Shown here: positions 61,686 to 64,000 of the stretch, piece by piece
How positions within the stretch are numbered: the stretch's first letter is position 1
How the letters are laid out: each line of letters starts with the position of its first letter
Assembly: GCA_006503535.1 (NCBI GenBank)
Contig: QYRS01000013.1
Coordinates: 1,860,001 to 1,924,000, forward strand
Direction: 5' to 3'
DNA: 64,000 nucleotides
DNA from: Arthrinium phaeospermum
Taxonomy: Eukaryota; Ascomycota; Sordariomycetes; Amphisphaeriales; Apiosporaceae
Notes under the pieces: model-generated
The model's database searches: none
What the model saw: the letters and a program-made list of their open reading frames with translations, nothing else
What the model was told of the DNA's origin: nothing
Position numbers and translations under genes: made by a program

Positions 61686-61730
61686 TCTCAGGCTCAGGCG
61701 GGCTCAGGTTCAGGCTCAGGCTTCAGGCGG
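61686..61730. repeat. GGCTCA-type tandem repeat
   Basis: Six imperfect copies of CAGGCT or CAGGCG/CAGGTT in 45 bases, upstream of UBC4. Confidence 0.75.
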
Positions 61731-62734
61731 TCATTGTCATTCCACACTTTCTCAGGCAGAGAGGCAGGAAAGAGCGGCCCCAGCGTGGCCCAGCGTGGCC
61801 CAGCGCAGCCCATCAGTGGCTGACAACTATTGGGCAGGTCCCAGTCACTGGTCCTCTGCTAACCTACTGCCGATTAGCCCTGTGGAACGAACGTGGAACG
61901 TGGACCAGGGCCAATGTTAGGCCTGCTCGCTAACAACACAAAAGTCGACGAGAGACAATGAGAATGCCAATGTCCAAGCAGCCTGTCCATGATTCAAGCA
62001 CGCGAGGTAGGTTAGAGCTTGGGTTTTGATTATTAGATCCGCGAGTCGCCGCCCCAGCTGAACCGGCAACAAACCATCCATCTTGTTTCTTGGCTCCTTG
62101 ATAAAGCCCAGGCACCAGGGAATGTTTCCCCTTCAGCCCCACGCATCGCCACACACCAGCAAATGCAGGTTTTGCAGGCGCTTTAGGCCTCTCCTATCTG
62201 GACTCGATAGGTATGTACATACATAGGCCGATCAGAAAGATAGGCACATTGATGATTTGGTCGCAAGCGCGCAGGGTCGCATTACATAGGTACTTATCAT
62301 GAGGTATACTGCCTTTGCCCCATGCATGGCGGCTCGGCGGGTTTCCTCAGGCGGCAAAGCAAGGTTTTACTTTGGTGGCCAATCAGTCATACCCAAGCCA
62401 AAAAAAAGCAACGACCTGGAGAGTTGAGCGCTTTGATTCACGATAGGAGGCGATATACTCGGATTTCTTGGCAATGCCCAAGAATGCCTGCGGCTAGCGG
62501 TAGTAGCCTGCCTGGGTGGCCTACAAGGTGGGCTGGATACGCAGTTGGTTTCCTTGATGATGACGCCATGGCTCGCGATAACGATATACTACAGACGGTA
62601 ACGAATCTACACACAACTGGGTCTGCGAGGTGTCAATAAGACGGTGCAGAGTTCCCGGATTTACTGGGTTAATATCCTTTTCGTTATTTCCTGGTATCTT
62701 TTACCAAAATTGTTCAGGGTATATTCAGATTTAT

Positions 62735-64000
62735 CTATACGAAGGCCTGGAGACCCGTGATGGCCCTTCCCAGGATCAAGCCTACCGTCGCATGCATGTA
62801 TCAGCTGAAAGCTCGTAAATCCTGGACGAATACGGGACAAAGGGTAAAAGGAAAAGAGCAACAACAACAAAGAAAAGAGACGCTTACTGTGAATATCGCT
62901 CTGCCCCTCGTACGTCTGTGTAACAAACAGGTTCGCCACGTGCCGCCCGATGCCGTACTCGTCGCTGACGGCGTTGCCGCCAAACACCTCCTGCAGGATG
63001 CGGGCGTTGCTGAGGGCGCGGTCGCAGTTCTGGCGCTTGATCATGGAGATCATCTCGGGCGTGGCCTTGCCCTCGTCCTTGAGCCGCCCCACCTGGATGG
63101 CGGCCAGGGTGCCGTAGGCCGCGTCCGTCATGGCGTCGGCCAGCTTCTTCTGCACCAGCTGGTACTTGGCGATGGGGTTGTTCTTGAACTGCCGCCGCTC
63201 CAGCGCGTACGTCCGCGTTCGCGCGATGCAGTCCTCGAGCGCGCCCATGGTGCCCAAGGCGATGCCGTACCGCGCGCTGTTCAGGCACGTAAAGGGCCCC
63301 GAGAGCCCCTCGACGCCCGGAAACATGTTGGCCTCCGGCACCGGGCAGTTGTCCATCTGGATCATGCCCGTGATGCTCGCCCTTAGTCCGTTCTTGTTCT
63401 TGATCGCCGGCGTCTCGAGCGTGCCCGTCGGGCAATCTTTCCGCTCGACCAAGAAGCCACGAATCTTGCCCGTCTCTTGCAGCTTGGCCCACACCATCAG
63501 CACATCGGCGATGGGACTGTTGGTGATCCAGGTTTTTGCTCCGTTCAGCACCAGGTATCCCTTCTTTGTCGGGTGAGGTCGCGCCGTCGTCTCCATAGAA
63601 CCGGGGTCGCTACCGTGGTTGGGCTCGGTCAAGCCAAAGGCACCGAGCATTTTGCCCTTGGCCATCTCGGGGAGGAACTTCTGCTTCTGCTCTTCGGTGC
63701 CAAACTCATGGATACCACCCATGACAAGTGACGATTGCACAGACATGCCGGATCGGTATCCGCTGTCGACTCGCTCGACTGCTCGGGTGATAAGCCCTGA
63801 CGCTACCGTACTGACACCAGCGCATCCGTAACCTTCAAGGTTGGAGCCGAGGAGGCCCAGCTCGCCCATTTCCGAAAGGATCGTGGCATCGTAGTTCTCG
63901 TTTCGATATGCCTCTGTAGAAGAAGAGCATAGTCAGTTGTAGGACGCGTCATGGTGCGGGGATCGTCGAATTGGCGATTGGGAAACCAACCAAGAACACG
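62735..64000 (-). CDS. Glutaryl-CoA dehydrogenase, mitochondrial acyl-CoA dehydrogenase family (5' end outside window)
   Basis: Exons 62735-62781, 62888-63913 and >63991-64000. The partial protein runs from RVLEAYRNENYDATILSEMG through GFLVERKDCPTGT, FTCLNSARYGIALG and VQKKLADAMTD. Further blocks are ALSNARILQEVFGGNAVSDEYGI and TYEGQSDIHS, and the short last exon gives LILGRAITGLQAFV. The block TYEG-x-x-D holds the catalytic glutamate of glutaryl-CoA dehydrogenases, and GPFTCLNSARYGIA with GGNAVSDEY agrees with that group rather than other acyl-CoA dehydrogenases. It oxidises and decarboxylates glutaryl-CoA to crotonyl-CoA, passing electrons to ETF, in lysine and tryptophan breakdown. FAD binds through AFGLTEPNHGSD. 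The mitochondrial presequence lies right of the window. Confidence 0.9.

Larger units (their letters stand above)
60900..62734. other. Gene-free stretch upstream of UBC4
   Basis: Holds the UBC4 promoter, probably with a long leader, and the 3' flank of the next gene. The minus frame 61000-61668 (222 codons) shows only Ser/Pro/Thr-rich chance sequence. Several short tandem repeats occur (61491-61529, 61686-61730). Confidence 0.5.

Overview
The window is nuclear DNA of a filamentous ascomycete (Pezizomycotina, most probably Sordariomycetes). The genes carry short GT-AG introns of about 50-110 bases. The gene content is typical of such fungi: HET-domain protein, CBM1-tailed secreted enzyme, GT69 mannosyltransferase, NADPH oxidase, laccase, Zn2Cys6 regulator and NADP-mannitol dehydrogenase. 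Gene-free stretches are long. No rRNA, tRNA, CRISPR array or transposon could be recognised by eye. Gene models were built from conserved protein sequence across splice sites; exon limits are given per gene.

Layout. 1-3530: the 3' part of an O-methyltransferase gene and an MFS transporter, possibly the edge of a metabolite cluster running off the left end. 4079-8243: SYS1 (Golgi), a secreted M6-like metalloprotease and COA6 (cytochrome oxidase assembly). 8244-11810 is gene-free. 11811-20818: PI4P 5-kinase (MSS4), a CBM1 alpha/beta hydrolase, a GT69 mannosyltransferase and a single-pass Cys-rich surface protein. 21050-27955: a SIMPL-domain protein, then a cytochrome P450, an SDR and a Zn2Cys6 regulator that look like a small co-regulated group. 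28140-36118: housekeeping genes GPI1, an 88-residue two-helix membrane protein, MDM35 and RRP6. 37119-43353: a small secreted protein interrupted by TAG, a HET-domain protein and a laccase. 45884-48662: a stand-alone thioesterase and NADP-mannitol dehydrogenase. 51923-55518: a Nudix hydrolase and NoxA. 59797-64000: UBC4 and the 3' part of a glutaryl-CoA dehydrogenase gene.

The genes do not form one pathway. Most are housekeeping genes: GPI anchor synthesis, exosome, ubiquitin, mitochondrial intermembrane-space assembly and phosphoinositide signalling. Short accessory blocks lie between them (OMT/MFS; P450/SDR/regulator; HET/laccase).

Points needing attention: three single-base length changes in G/C runs (one in UBC4, two in the laccase) break otherwise perfect reading frames and look more like consensus errors than three independent gene deaths. 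There is also a GC-AG intron in the SDR, an in-frame TAG that doubles as a possible splice acceptor in the secreted protein at 37119, a missing stretch in the MFS transporter, and several genes (88-aa membrane protein, MDM35, UBC4) that are only visible after joining very short exons.
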